The notes under the pieces are model-generated. The model had not been told where the DNA came from. It made no database searches and worked only from the letters and a program-made list of their open reading frames with translations. Positions 10,121 to 18,261 of a DNA stretch of 64,000 nucleotides are shown one piece after another. Each line of letters begins with the position of its first letter. The stretch's first letter is position 1. This DNA is from Pseudomonadota bacterium (lineage in GTDB: Bacteria > Pseudomonadota > Alphaproteobacteria > Acetobacterales > Acetobacteraceae), in contig JAJZES010000021.1 in NCBI GenBank assembly GCA_021845985.1, positions 23,079 to 87,078 on the forward strand, read 5' to 3'. A program made the translations under genes and the position numbers.

Positions 10121-10864
10121 CTACCGGGAGACCGCTCCGCCCGCGTCCGGCCGGAAACTGGGCCGGGTTGGTCGCGGGATGGCAGCGCACAAAACCCTAT
10201 CGGGGCGCCACCAAGGTATGGTGCTGCGGCGCAGCAAAGTCAAGCGTTGCGATGGTCGGCTTGCGCCGACGACCCGGCGCGCCGGGTGCGGCCGGCTGTG
10301 CGGCGCTGCGCCGGCGGGCGGGGCGGCCGACGGGTCGGGCGGATGGCGCGGCGGTGGAAGTCGCGCGGTCAGGCTGGGCGTGGTGGGGCTCGGCGCGATT
10401 GGGCGGGGCGTGGTGGGTCGGGGCGGCTGTTTTGGCCGGGTGACGCCGAGCATGCGGCAGAACGGGCGCAGCAAGCGTTCGATGCCGGGGGCGGCGTCGA
10501 GCAGGGCGAGCATGTCCGGCTCGCTCAGCAAATGCTGCAATTGCGAGGCATAGGCGCAGGCCGCCGGCACCGGCTGGCACAGCCAGCCGGCGCGCCTGGG
10601 CAGGCGGCGCGGCGGGGTGGCCGGCGGCCGGCGGGAAAGCGGCCGGCGCGGCGCGGCGCGCGGGGTGGTGGGCAAGGTGCCGGCGGCGGCGCGGGCGGCG
10701 AGGCGGGCGATGCGGAAGGACATCCGTTTCAGCCGCGCCCACAGCAGCAGCAGGACCGGAATGGCGAGAAACCCGCGCGGCGCGCGGGCCGCGGCGGCCT
10801 TGCACACATCGTCGATGATGCGGGCGAGGCGTTCGGCCGGGGGCGGGGGGGGGTCGGCGCTCAC
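10121..10864 (-). CDS. Pro/Arg-rich membrane-associated protein of unknown function
   Basis: 247 residues beginning MSADPPPPPAERLARIIDDV. A hydrophobic stretch GFLAIPVLLLLW around residues 31-42 could be a membrane anchor. The middle (about residues 92-143) is a conserved-looking block with Trp-Leu-Cys, SQLQHLLSEPDMLALL and LLRPFCRMLGV; the remainder is low-complexity Pro/Arg/Ala sequence. I do not recognise a named domain. The C-terminal hundred residues may be over-extended by the high G+C content. It lies 105 bases upstream of the helicase on the same strand. Confidence 0.6.
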   Translation of the reverse strand: MSADPPPPPAERLARIIDDVCKAAAARAPRGFLAIPVLLLLWARLKRMSFRIARLAARAAAGTLPTTPRAAPRRPLSRRPPATPPRRLPRRAGWLCQPVPAACAYASQLQHLLSEPDMLALLDAAPGIERLLRPFCRMLGVTRPKQPPRPTTPRPIAPSPTTPSLTARLPPPRHPPDPSAAPPAGAAPHSRPHPARRVVGASRPSQRLTLLRRSTIPWWRPDRVLCAAIPRPTRPSFRPDAGGAVSR

Positions 10865-10970
10865 GAACGGAACAAGAACATGAAACCGCCCGCCTGGGCA
10901 AGCCCGATTCGTGCCGGCTGTGGATTTGGGCGGAGCGGGGCGCCTTGGTTGGGTGCGAGCGTCGCGGCAT

Positions 10971-11010
10971 CACCCCTCCCCCGACCCCTCCCGCAAGGGG
11001 AGGGGCGAAG
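10971..11010. repeat. intergenic palindromic G/C-rich repeat (REP-like), copy 1
   Basis: The segment reads as C-rich tract, spacer, CCCCTCCC - GCAAG - GGGAGGGG hairpin (10985-10992 with 10998-11005). The same pattern recurs twice at 41.69-41.79 kb. It lies in the 253-bp gap between two divergent genes and matches the general look of dispersed intergenic repeats in high-GC proteobacteria. Confidence 0.6.
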
Positions 11011-11117
11011 GAAGATGGCGGAGTCAAGCGGTTGGGCGGCGCCGCTTCGCTGCGGCTTTACAACGCCCGGGTACATTGCGCAGTCTGCGCGCCGGATAAT
11101 CACCGGGGGCAACCGTC

Positions 11118-11813
11118 ATGTCGGAGGCGACTGCCAGGCGGGAGTGGGTTGAGCGGGTGCTTGGGGTCACCGTGACGGCGCCGCGCGGGCTTGACGTGCG
11201 CTTCGCCGCGGTCGAGCAGACATGGCTCAAGGCGATGGCAGCCGATCCGCCGAATCGCACCCGGCTGTCGGCGATGATGGCGTTCATTACCGAGCAGATG
11301 GCAGAGGGTGATGCCGGGCGGGCCGGGGCGGCGCTGGATCGGCTGGAGGCGATGCTGGCGACGCCCGATGCGCCTTCGCGCCCGGGGGCCAAGGGCAGCG
11401 GCGAGGCACTGTCGGCGGTGGTGCGCAGCGACGGGCAACTCGTCGCCTATCGCAAGAGCCTGCTGGCATGGGACGCGGCGAAGAAATCCGCGGCGCAGCA
11501 GCTCACCGATCTCAAGGGCGCCATCACCACCGCCTGGCCGGCGCTGGTCCAGGCCGCCGGGGTGGTCGAGCGGGCGATGGACCAGCTCAATACCGGCTTG
11601 TCGCAGGCGATCGACGCCGCGATAAACGCCAAGGGGACCAGCGAGCGCGGGCGTCAGCACGCCTTCGCCGCGGCGCTGGCGCGATCCTATCTGACCCGCG
11701 TGACCTTCCATCCGGCCTTCGCCCTGCTCGACGGCAACAAGCTGATGCCGCTGAGGCTGCGGGCGACGCTCGGCGACGCGCTCAAGCAGGTCGTCGCCGC
11801 CATCCCCGTCTGA
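11118..11813 (+). CDS. helix-rich protein of unknown function, gene 1 of a pair
   Basis: 231 residues, no signal peptide, no membrane segment, no family I can name. The N-terminus REWVERVLGVTV followed by an amphipathic helical region (EQTWLKAM..., MMAFITEQMAEGDAGRAGAALDRLEAML) and then VAYRKSLLAWDAAKKSAAQQL suggests alpha-helical bundle repeats, of a type I associate with large uncharacterised or effector-like proteins in proteobacteria; that resemblance is a recollection, not a search. The C-terminus contains YLTRVTFHPAFALLDGNKLMP. The next gene starts 36 bases on with its own AGGAG, so the two are very likely an operon. ATG at 11118 follows CCGGGGGCAACCGTC. Confidence 0.75.
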   Translation: MSEATARREWVERVLGVTVTAPRGLDVRFAAVEQTWLKAMAADPPNRTRLSAMMAFITEQMAEGDAGRAGAALDRLEAMLATPDAPSRPGAKGSGEALSAVVRSDGQLVAYRKSLLAWDAAKKSAAQQLTDLKGAITTAWPALVQAAGVVERAMDQLNTGLSQAIDAAINAKGTSERGRQHAFAAALARSYLTRVTFHPAFALLDGNKLMPLRLRATLGDALKQVVAAIPV

Positions 11814-11849
11814 TCCGGGCCTCCACCCGCCAATTTCAGGAGCGCGCGC

Positions 11850-14150
11850 ATGTCGCAGCCGAGCCAGCAGGAAATTGCCGAGTTTCTCGAACAGCTTGGC
11901 GCTGCCCTGGCGCAGAGCGTCAACATTCCCGACCTCGAAGACCTCTACGACGTGGAGGGCGAAGGCATCGTCCGCGCCTCGCCGGAGGACATCGAGATGT
12001 ATCTGGTGATGGGCCTCCAGCAGGCGGAAATCGCCCGCCAGGAGCAGGCCGAAGACCAGCGCATCGCCGCCCAGGGCGACATCGTCGCCAGCGTGGCCGA
12101 GCGGGTGGAGACGGTGCCGGAGCCGCCGGCGCCGGCGGCGCTCGACATTCTCGCCGATTCGGGCGCCGGCACGCTGCCCGGACTGATCGATGCCGCCATC
12201 GCCGCCTACACCAAGCTCGCCGACGCCCAGGGCGGCCCGGATGATGCGTTCGAGGCGGCGACCTCCACCGCCTATACCGCACTCGATCGGCGTGATGCGG
12301 CGATCGCCGGGCTGCATCAGGCGATCAGCCGCGAGATCGCCGAACGCGAGCAGACCATCCGGTCGGTGGGCGAGGCGTTCACCGAGATCAAGGGCACGAT
12401 CCTGTTCGAAGCCTCCGAGATGATGAAGGCCGAGAAACCGGCCAGCGCCAAGAAGCTCAAGGCGCGGCTCGGCGAGGTCGAGAGCGCGGTGGCGGCTTTG
12501 CCGGAGCTGGTGACGACCGCGGCGCCCGACGCCTTCGCCGCCGCGGTCAGCGATGTGCGCAAGGCGTTCGATGGGCTGGTCCAGCCGATCAAGGCTGTGA
12601 ACGAGATTGCCCAATCGCGGCGGGGCGAGGCGCGCAAGGGGGTGCTGGCGGAAAACCGCTGGGTGCTGCAGCGCATCCCCGCCGGCGACCTCGCCATCCT
12701 GCCGGCCGATACGGTGTCGGCACCGCTTGCCGAGGCGATCGAGACCCACCGCAAGAGCTTCGCCACGCTCGAACAGTTGGCGCCGAACGGCACAGGCGAG
12801 GCGTTCGAACTGGCCCGCCAGCAGACCGAGCGCGACAAGACCGCGGCCGAGCGTGCCCATGCCACCGCGTTGCGCGCGGTCGAGACGGAACGCCAGCGCC
12901 GCCGGCTCGCGGTCAAGGAGCTGACCAGCGAGCGCGGCACGATCACCGATCCGAAGCTGATCGAGGGCACCAGCGAGGCCAAGGACTTCGCCGCCGCCAA
13001 GCTGATCGTCGCCAACGCCTTCAAGACGCTGAACGAGGCGATCATGGCGGCGCTGCCGGCGGCGTTCACCGAGGCGCTGCGCGTCGCCGGCGAGGCGGTC
13101 ACGGCGCTCGGTCTGGCGGCGACCGACGCGGCCGAGAAGGCGAAGCTGCGCCTCGCCGAGCGCAACCGCCTGAGGAAGGAGGTGCAGCTTGCCGGCGAGC
13201 CGGTCGATACGGCGCTCAAATCGCTGCCGACGACGGTGGCGCCCGACGCCGCCAAGGCGATTCGCGCCGCCTTCATCAAGGATGGCAAGGCGGCGATCAA
13301 CCGCATCGACGGCCGCGACCCGGAGGCGGACAACGTCGCGCTGGAGACCGCCAAAAAGCAGTTCGCGGTGGCGACGCGGCTGGTCAATGCCTTCGCCAGG
13401 CTCGACGCCGCGAGTTTCACCCCGGTCGCCGGCAACGTCGTCATCACTGGCGGCGTCAGTGCGCTGATCAAGCAGCTTGAGACCGGCGGCATCGGCGAGG
13501 GCGCCATCGGCCTCGTCGAAACGCTCGACAAGGATGTCGGCAAGATCACCGACCGCTACCGCGACATTGGCGGTTTGCGCAGCCGCTACGACGAGGTGTG
13601 CAAAAGCCCCAATGTACTGCGCGGCGAGCAGCGCAAGCTCGACGCCTTCCCAACCTTCGAGAGCACGCGCGATGAGTATGACAAGGGCCAGTTGACGGTC
13701 GAGAGCGACAAGTTTCGCAAAATCATCATCAGCATCGAGGAGGCGATCGAGAAGGCGCAGGAGACGCAGGAGTATCTGTTGTCCAAGGTCCATGCCTATA
13801 TTCAGCTCGTCGATAGCAATTCCGGCGATCCGGTGGCGGCGATGGAGACGCTGGTCCGCGACGGCGATGCCAGGCGCGGCGACATTTCCGACGCGTACCG
13901 CTCGTCGCATGACCGGCCAGACCGCTATTCCGTCGAGGTCGAGGTGCCGATCGAGAACCGCAGGGGGGTCGTCGTGCATGCCCATTGCGACGCCGACGGC
14001 ACGCCTAAGGCCGGCAATGGCTGCCACATCAAGCTGTGGAAATACCGCTTCGATCCGCTGAGCTTCCAGTTGAGCGGTACGCTGCGCGGCCCGCTGCTGC
14101 CGCCCAAGGCGGAAAATCTGTTGGCGGCGCAGCGGAAGTATCTCGCCTGA
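11850..14150 (+). CDS. large helical protein of unknown function, gene 2 of a pair
   Basis: 766 residues, acidic at the N-terminus (IPDLEDLYDVEGEGI) and then dominated by long amphipathic, Ala/Glu/Lys-rich helices with coiled-coil character (for example RQQTERDKTAAERAHATAL around residue 330). There is no transmembrane segment and no signal peptide. The last 70 residues change character: a beta-like stretch YSVEVEVPIENRRGVVVHAH leads into a cluster of His710, His712, Cys713, Cys725 and His726 around DADGTPKAGNG, which looks like a small metal-binding or catalytic module. A good Shine-Dalgarno (CAGGAG) precedes the ATG. No known domain was recognised. It ends 57 bases before tRNA-Leu. Confidence 0.78.
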   Translation: MSQPSQQEIAEFLEQLGAALAQSVNIPDLEDLYDVEGEGIVRASPEDIEMYLVMGLQQAEIARQEQAEDQRIAAQGDIVASVAERVETVPEPPAPAALDILADSGAGTLPGLIDAAIAAYTKLADAQGGPDDAFEAATSTAYTALDRRDAAIAGLHQAISREIAEREQTIRSVGEAFTEIKGTILFEASEMMKAEKPASAKKLKARLGEVESAVAALPELVTTAAPDAFAAAVSDVRKAFDGLVQPIKAVNEIAQSRRGEARKGVLAENRWVLQRIPAGDLAILPADTVSAPLAEAIETHRKSFATLEQLAPNGTGEAFELARQQTERDKTAAERAHATALRAVETERQRRRLAVKELTSERGTITDPKLIEGTSEAKDFAAAKLIVANAFKTLNEAIMAALPAAFTEALRVAGEAVTALGLAATDAAEKAKLRLAERNRLRKEVQLAGEPVDTALKSLPTTVAPDAAKAIRAAFIKDGKAAINRIDGRDPEADNVALETAKKQFAVATRLVNAFARLDAASFTPVAGNVVITGGVSALIKQLETGGIGEGAIGLVETLDKDVGKITDRYRDIGGLRSRYDEVCKSPNVLRGEQRKLDAFPTFESTRDEYDKGQLTVESDKFRKIIISIEEAIEKAQETQEYLLSKVHAYIQLVDSNSGDPVAAMETLVRDGDARRGDISDAYRSSHDRPDRYSVEVEVPIENRRGVVVHAHCDADGTPKAGNGCHIKLWKYRFDPLSFQLSGTLRGPLLPPKAENLLAAQRKYLA

Positions 14151-14207
14151 CGCCGCGGCGGCCCCTCTGGCCTGATGCGGGGCGGATGGGGTATCATCCG
14201 GGCGGCT

Positions 14208-14294
14208 GCGGGCGTGGTGGAATTGGTAGACGCGCCGGACTCAAAATCCGGTTCTGGCAACAGAGTGTCGGTTCGACCCCGACCGCCCGCACCA
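14208..14294 (+). tRNA. tRNA-Leu (anticodon CAA)
   Basis: A complete class-II tRNA of 87 nt with encoded CCA. Acceptor stem GCGGGCG/CGCCCGC, D-loop AATTGGTAGA, anticodon stem-loop CCGGA-CTCAAAA-TCCGG giving CAA, a long variable arm, and a T-arm with GGTTCGACCCC. It reads UUG codons. No duplicated 3' end was seen nearby, so there is no sign that it marks an integrated element. Confidence 0.95.
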
Positions 14295-14386
14295 GACTGT
14301 ACCGAACTGGCCTCCCGTGTGGCGCCGGCGCAACTTTGTCGCCGCTGGCGTGTCATTGCTGCATCGACAGCGAATGGGAGACCGAT

Positions 14387-14536
14387 ATGCGCCTGCTCCG
14401 TCTGCTTGCCCTGCTGGCGCCTGCGGCGCTGGCCGGCTGCATCAGCTATTCCAGCACCCCGCCGGCACACACCACCGTCACGGCGCCGCCCGGCTCCACC
14501 GTCGTCTGCACCAGCGGCGCCCAGCCGCCCTGCTGA
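14387..14536 (+). CDS. small lipoprotein
   Basis: 49 residues. A basic start (MRLLRLL), a hydrophobic core and the lipobox LAGC with Cys18 make a signal-peptidase-II substrate; the mature part is only about 32 residues, Pro/Thr/Ser-rich, ending GAQPPC. GGGAGACC precedes the ATG. Function is unknown; such short lipoproteins are common and variable in alphaproteobacteria. It lies alone between tRNA-Leu and the TPR glycosyltransferase. Confidence 0.7.
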   Translation: MRLLRLLALLAPAALAGCISYSSTPPAHTTVTAPPGSTVVCTSGAQPPC

Positions 14537-14644
14537 GACGGCCGCTCGGCTGAAGACTGCACGCAGGCTTTGCGTGGGCGGGCGGGCTTGGTGTAGCACT
14601 GTGGGCACGGCTTCGTGATCAGCCCCCCCAGTCCGCGAGACCCG

Positions 14645-16075
14645 ATGAGCGCCGCACTCAAACTGAACGCCCCCGCCGCCGCCGTTCCGGTCCCGGTCAG
14701 CGAACTGCTCGTCGTGGTGCGCGAATATATCGACGCCGCCCGGTTCGACGCGGCGGACCGGCTGATCGGCCATATTCTCGCCGGCAGTCCGGGCCACGCC
14801 GAGGCGCTGCATCTGCTCGGCTACAACGCCTTCAAGCGTGACCAGCCGGAAGACGCGGCGCGGCTGATGGAGCAGGCGCTCGCCGCCGGCGCCGCCGCGC
14901 CGCGCCAGTTGTGCAATCTCGCCGAGGTCTATCGCTTGCTCGGCCGGCTCGATGACGGGCTGGCGGCGGTGCGCCGTGCCCAGGCGCTGGCGCCGACCGA
15001 TCCGGTCGGGCATTTCAACGAGGCCATGCTGCGCTACGAGCGCATGGAACCGGATATCTGCATCCGCGCCGCGCGCCGCGCCATCGCCCTCAAGCCCGAC
15101 CTGCCGGAGGCGCATATGCGCCTCGGCCAGACGCTGTTGCTGACCGGCGCGCTCAAGGACGGCTGGGAGTCCTATGAATGGCGCTACCAGATCGCCGGCG
15201 CGCAGGCGTTGATGCCGAAATCGGACAAGCCGCAATGGGACGGCGCGCCGCTCGCGCCGGACCAGTGGCTGTTGCTGGTGGCCGACCAGGGGTTCGGCGA
15301 CGTGATCATGTTCTCCCGCTTTCTGCCCTGGGCGATGGCGCGCTGCGCCTCGATCGCGGTTGCCGTCAGCGCCGAGATGCGCGGCATGTTGGAGGCGCAT
15401 TTTCCCGGTCCGCGCTATTTCTCGCGCTGGGACGACGCGCCGCCGTTCGCCGCCTACTGCCCGTTCTCCGGCCTGCCGCGGCTGGCCGGCACGCTGATCG
15501 ACAGCATCCCGGACACCACACCCTATTTCCGGGCCGAGCCGCCGCGGGTGGCGAAATGGCGCGACCGGCTCGACCAGCTCGTCGCCCCCGGCCTGCGCCG
15601 CGTCGCCATCGCCTGGGCCGGCCGACCGACCCACAACAACGACCGCAACCGTTCGATCACCCTCGACATGCTGGCGCCGTTGGGCGCGGTGCCCGGCATC
15701 GCCCTGCTGGCGATCCAGAAGGGGCCGGCGGTGGCGCAGGCGAAAACCTGGCAGGGCGCAGCGCCGCTGGTGGTGCTCGATGCCGAGATCGAATGTTTCG
15801 AGGACACCGCCGCGATTCTGGAAAATGTCGATGTCCTGGTCTGCGTCGATACCTCGGTCGGGCATCTGGCCGGGGCGCTGGGGCGGCCGGCCTGGATCAT
15901 GCTGCCCTATGCGCCGGACTGGCGCTGGCTGATGCAGCGCAGCGACTCGCCGTGGTACCCGAGCCTGCGGCTGTTCCGTCAGCCGGGGCCGCGCGCCTGG
16001 ACGCCGCTGATCGAGCAGGTGGCGGCGGAGCTTAGCGCGCTTGCCGGCGCAGCGCCGCCAGCAGCGCCCGCCTGA
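14645..16075 (+). CDS. TPR-containing glycosyltransferase-like protein
   Basis: 476 residues. The N-terminal 150 residues are helical tetratricopeptide-like repeats (AEALHLLGYNAFKRDQPEDA, LCNLAEVYRLLGRLDDGLAA, PEAHMRLGQTLLLTGALKDG), followed by a C-terminal domain related to heptosyltransferase-type GT-B enzymes, with VADQGFGDVIMFSRFLP and the family hallmark VLVCVDTSVGHLAGALGRP. Acceptors are unknown; proteins of this build are often linked to surface glycan or protein glycosylation. The start at 14645 (MSAALKL) is preferred over an upstream in-frame start at 14615 because the protein body begins there and GCGAGA precedes it. The stop region lies a few tens of bases inside the convergent cbpM gene (16032-16075 shared). 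Confidence 0.85.
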   Translation: MSAALKLNAPAAAVPVPVSELLVVVREYIDAARFDAADRLIGHILAGSPGHAEALHLLGYNAFKRDQPEDAARLMEQALAAGAAAPRQLCNLAEVYRLLGRLDDGLAAVRRAQALAPTDPVGHFNEAMLRYERMEPDICIRAARRAIALKPDLPEAHMRLGQTLLLTGALKDGWESYEWRYQIAGAQALMPKSDKPQWDGAPLAPDQWLLLVADQGFGDVIMFSRFLPWAMARCASIAVAVSAEMRGMLEAHFPGPRYFSRWDDAPPFAAYCPFSGLPRLAGTLIDSIPDTTPYFRAEPPRVAKWRDRLDQLVAPGLRRVAIAWAGRPTHNNDRNRSITLDMLAPLGAVPGIALLAIQKGPAVAQAKTWQGAAPLVVLDAEIECFEDTAAILENVDVLVCVDTSVGHLAGALGRPAWIMLPYAPDWRWLMQRSDSPWYPSLRLFRQPGPRAWTPLIEQVAAELSALAGAAPPAAPA

Positions 16076-16358
16076 CCGGCTCCGGCTGCGTCTCGGCCGC
16101 CGCCAGCACCTCGGCGAGGCTGCGGCGCAGGGCATAGACCTGATCGAGCAGGGTCAGCACCAGCGAGAGCGTTTCCTGCTCCACCGCCAGATCGTGCAGC
16201 AGGTCGCGCACGAGGCGCACCCGGGCGACGTCGATCTCGGCGAACCGCCAGTCCGGCGGCTCGCCCTCCGGCATCACCCAGCCACGGGCGATCCAGTCGG
16301 CGAGGTCCGGTTCGGCGACGTCCGGCACCAGCGCGACGACGGCGGCGAGCCGCATCAT
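16032..16358 (-). CDS. cbpM: chaperone modulator CbpM
   Basis: 108 residues, a MerR-like helical protein that fits CbpM, the partner and inhibitor of the CbpA co-chaperone: an N-terminal winged-helix-like part (LADWIARGWVMPEGEPPDWRFAEID) and a C-terminal coiled helix (LAVEQETLSLVLTLLDQVYALRRSL). Its start overlaps the cbpA stop in an ATGA, giving translational coupling in the usual cbpA-cbpM order. The 3' end overlaps the convergent TPR glycosyltransferase gene by 44 bases. Confidence 0.88.
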   Translation of the reverse strand: MMRLAAVVALVPDVAEPDLADWIARGWVMPEGEPPDWRFAEIDVARVRLVRDLLHDLAVEQETLSLVLTLLDQVYALRRSLAEVLAAAETQPEPVRRALLAALRRQAR

Positions 16359-17263
16359 TCGTCCTCCAGCCCGGCGCGCGGATCGGGCGCATGCTCGGGC
16401 GTCCAATCGCGCAGGAACGCCGCCAGCGCCGGTTCAACGCCCTGCGGCAGCACCGGCCTGAGCACAACGTATTGATGCCCGTCGCCGACCCCGCGGCCCT
16501 TCAGCCGCAGCCGGGTGCCGGTGCCCGAGCCGGGCGGGATGGTCAGGCGGACACGGCCCTTGGCGGTCGGCACCTCGATCGTCGCGCCCAGCACCGTTTC
16601 TTTCAGCGTCACCGGCAGGTCGAGCAGGATGTCGTCGCCCTCGCGGCGGAAATGGGCGTGCGGGGCGACGCTGATCTCGACCAGCGCGTCGCCCGCCACG
16701 GCGCCGGCGCCACGGCCGCTGCGGCCCTGATCGCGCAGGCGCAGCACATGGCCGTCGCGCACGCCGGGCGGCAGGGTGACATCGAGGGTGCGGCCATCGG
16801 GCAGCGCCACCCGCCGCACGCCGCCGCGCACCGCCTCCAGAAAGCCGACCGAGAGGGTGTAATGCGCGTCCCGGCCGCGTCCGCCGCGTCCGCCCTCGCG
16901 ACCGCCGCCGGCCGCCTCGCCAAAGGCATGGCCGAACAGGTCGGACAGATCCTCGGCGGCGAAACCGCGTCCGCCATAGGCCTCGGCGCCGGCGCCGGCG
17001 CCGGCGTAGTCGCGCCAGGAGTGGCCCTGCGGCGCCCGCTGGTTGCCCTCGGCGTCGATCTCGCCGCGGTCGAAGCGGGCGCGGCGCTCGGGGTCGGAGA
17101 GCAGGTCGTTGGCGGCGTTGATCTCCTTGAACCGGTCGGCGGCGCCGGAATCGTCGGGGTTGAGGTCGGGGTGGTGGCGTTTGGCCAGTTTGCGGTAGGC
17201 GCGGCGAATCGCCTCCTCGGAGTCGCCGCGCTTGACGCCAAGGGTCGCGTAGGGGTCTGCCAT
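16355..17263 (-). CDS. cbpA: DnaJ-type co-chaperone CbpA
   Basis: 302 residues. An N-terminal J-domain (residues 1-70, with the HPD in KRHHPDLNPDD), a Gly-rich linker (AGAGAGAEAYGGRG and GGGREGGRGGRGRD), then the two beta-sheet substrate-binding domains of DnaJ C-terminal type, without the zinc-finger region, which defines the CbpA/DjlA-like class. It would stimulate DnaK and bind unfolded clients in the cytoplasm. Start at 17263 gives MADPYATLGV, the canonical J-domain start; an ATG four codons earlier is possible. It is divergent from the MBL-fold gene. Confidence 0.92.
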   Translation of the reverse strand: MADPYATLGVKRGDSEEAIRRAYRKLAKRHHPDLNPDDSGAADRFKEINAANDLLSDPERRARFDRGEIDAEGNQRAPQGHSWRDYAGAGAGAEAYGGRGFAAEDLSDLFGHAFGEAAGGGREGGRGGRGRDAHYTLSVGFLEAVRGGVRRVALPDGRTLDVTLPPGVRDGHVLRLRDQGRSGRGAGAVAGDALVEISVAPHAHFRREGDDILLDLPVTLKETVLGATIEVPTAKGRVRLTIPPGSGTGTRLRLKGRGVGDGHQYVVLRPVLPQGVEPALAAFLRDWTPEHAPDPRAGLEDE

Positions 17264-17368
17264 GCCCCACAACATAGGTGCGCGGCCCGGCCGCTTGCAG
17301 GGTACCGCTTGCAAGGTCTTGTGCGAAAGTCGTGCAACCCTGGCACGGTTGAGGCGCTGCACCGCTCG

Positions 17369-18232
17369 ATGCGCGTCCATCATCTCAATTGCGGGACATT
17401 CCGCCCCGTCGGCGGCCGTGCGTTCGGCATGCCCACGCTCGGCTGTCATTGCCTGCTGGTGGAAACCCCGGCCGGGCTGGTGCTGGTCGATACCGGGCTG
17501 GGCCGCGAGGATGTCGAGCGGCCGCGGCCGCGGCTGTCGCGGCTGTTCCTTGCCCTCGGCCGCATCCAGTTCGATCCGCGCGACACCGCCGTCGAGCAGG
17601 TCCGTGATCTCGGCTTCAAGCCGGCGGATGTGCGGCATATCCTGCTCACCCATCTCGATTTCGACCATGCCGGCGGGATCACCGATTTCCCGGCGGCGAC
17701 GGTGCATGTGCTGGCCGACGAGGCGGCGGCGGCGAAGCATCGGCATGGTTTCATCGCCCGCCGCCGCTACCGCCCGGCGCAATGGCGGGCGGTGGCGAAA
17801 TGGCAGGAATACCAGCCCGACGGCGAGCCGTGGTTCGGCTTCCCCGCGGTGCGGGCGCTGCGCGGCGTGCCGCCCGGCTTCGTCATGGTGGCGCTGGCGG
17901 GACATTCGGCCGGACATGGCGGCGTCGCCGTGCGCGACGGGACACGCTGGCTGCTGCATGCCGGCGATGCCTATTTCGATCAGGCCGAGCTGCGGCGCGA
18001 GGCGCCGCGCTGCCCCGCCGGCCTCGCCGCTACCCAGTGGCTGATGCAGACCGCCGGGCGGGCGCGGCGGGACAACCGGGCGCGGCTGCGCGAACTGGCG
18101 GCGGCCAGCGCCGATACGCTGGCGATCATCTGCTCGCACGACCTGAACGAGCTGCGCAACCGCCAACGCGCCGCTGAGCTGCGTCAGCGGGCGCTGGCGG
18201 CGCTTGACGAACCGGCCGCACGCCGCCCTTAG
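17369..18232 (+). CDS. MBL-fold metallo-hydrolase
   Basis: 287 residues with the metallo-beta-lactamase fold. Metal-binding motifs: THLDFDH (HxHxDH-type, with Leu-Asp in place of the first xHx), GHSAGHGGV, HAGDAYFD and the late ICSHD histidine. The N-terminal lactonase-like start NCGTFRPVGG and size resemble N-acyl-homoserine lactonase-like or thiol hydrolases, but the substrate cannot be assigned. ATG at 17369 begins MRVHHLNCGT; the frame is open upstream on the opposite strand of cbpA and is ignored there. Confidence 0.85.
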   Translation: MRVHHLNCGTFRPVGGRAFGMPTLGCHCLLVETPAGLVLVDTGLGREDVERPRPRLSRLFLALGRIQFDPRDTAVEQVRDLGFKPADVRHILLTHLDFDHAGGITDFPAATVHVLADEAAAAKHRHGFIARRRYRPAQWRAVAKWQEYQPDGEPWFGFPAVRALRGVPPGFVMVALAGHSAGHGGVAVRDGTRWLLHAGDAYFDQAELRREAPRCPAGLAATQWLMQTAGRARRDNRARLRELAAASADTLAIICSHDLNELRNRQRAAELRQRALAALDEPAARRP

Positions 18233-18261
18233 TTGCGCCCTGGAGACAGGGAGAAACGGGC

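Noticed and set aside
14208..14294. tRNA-Leu as an integration site for a genomic island
   Set aside because: No second copy of the tRNA 3' end and no integrase were found in the window; the adjacent helical genes precede the tRNA.
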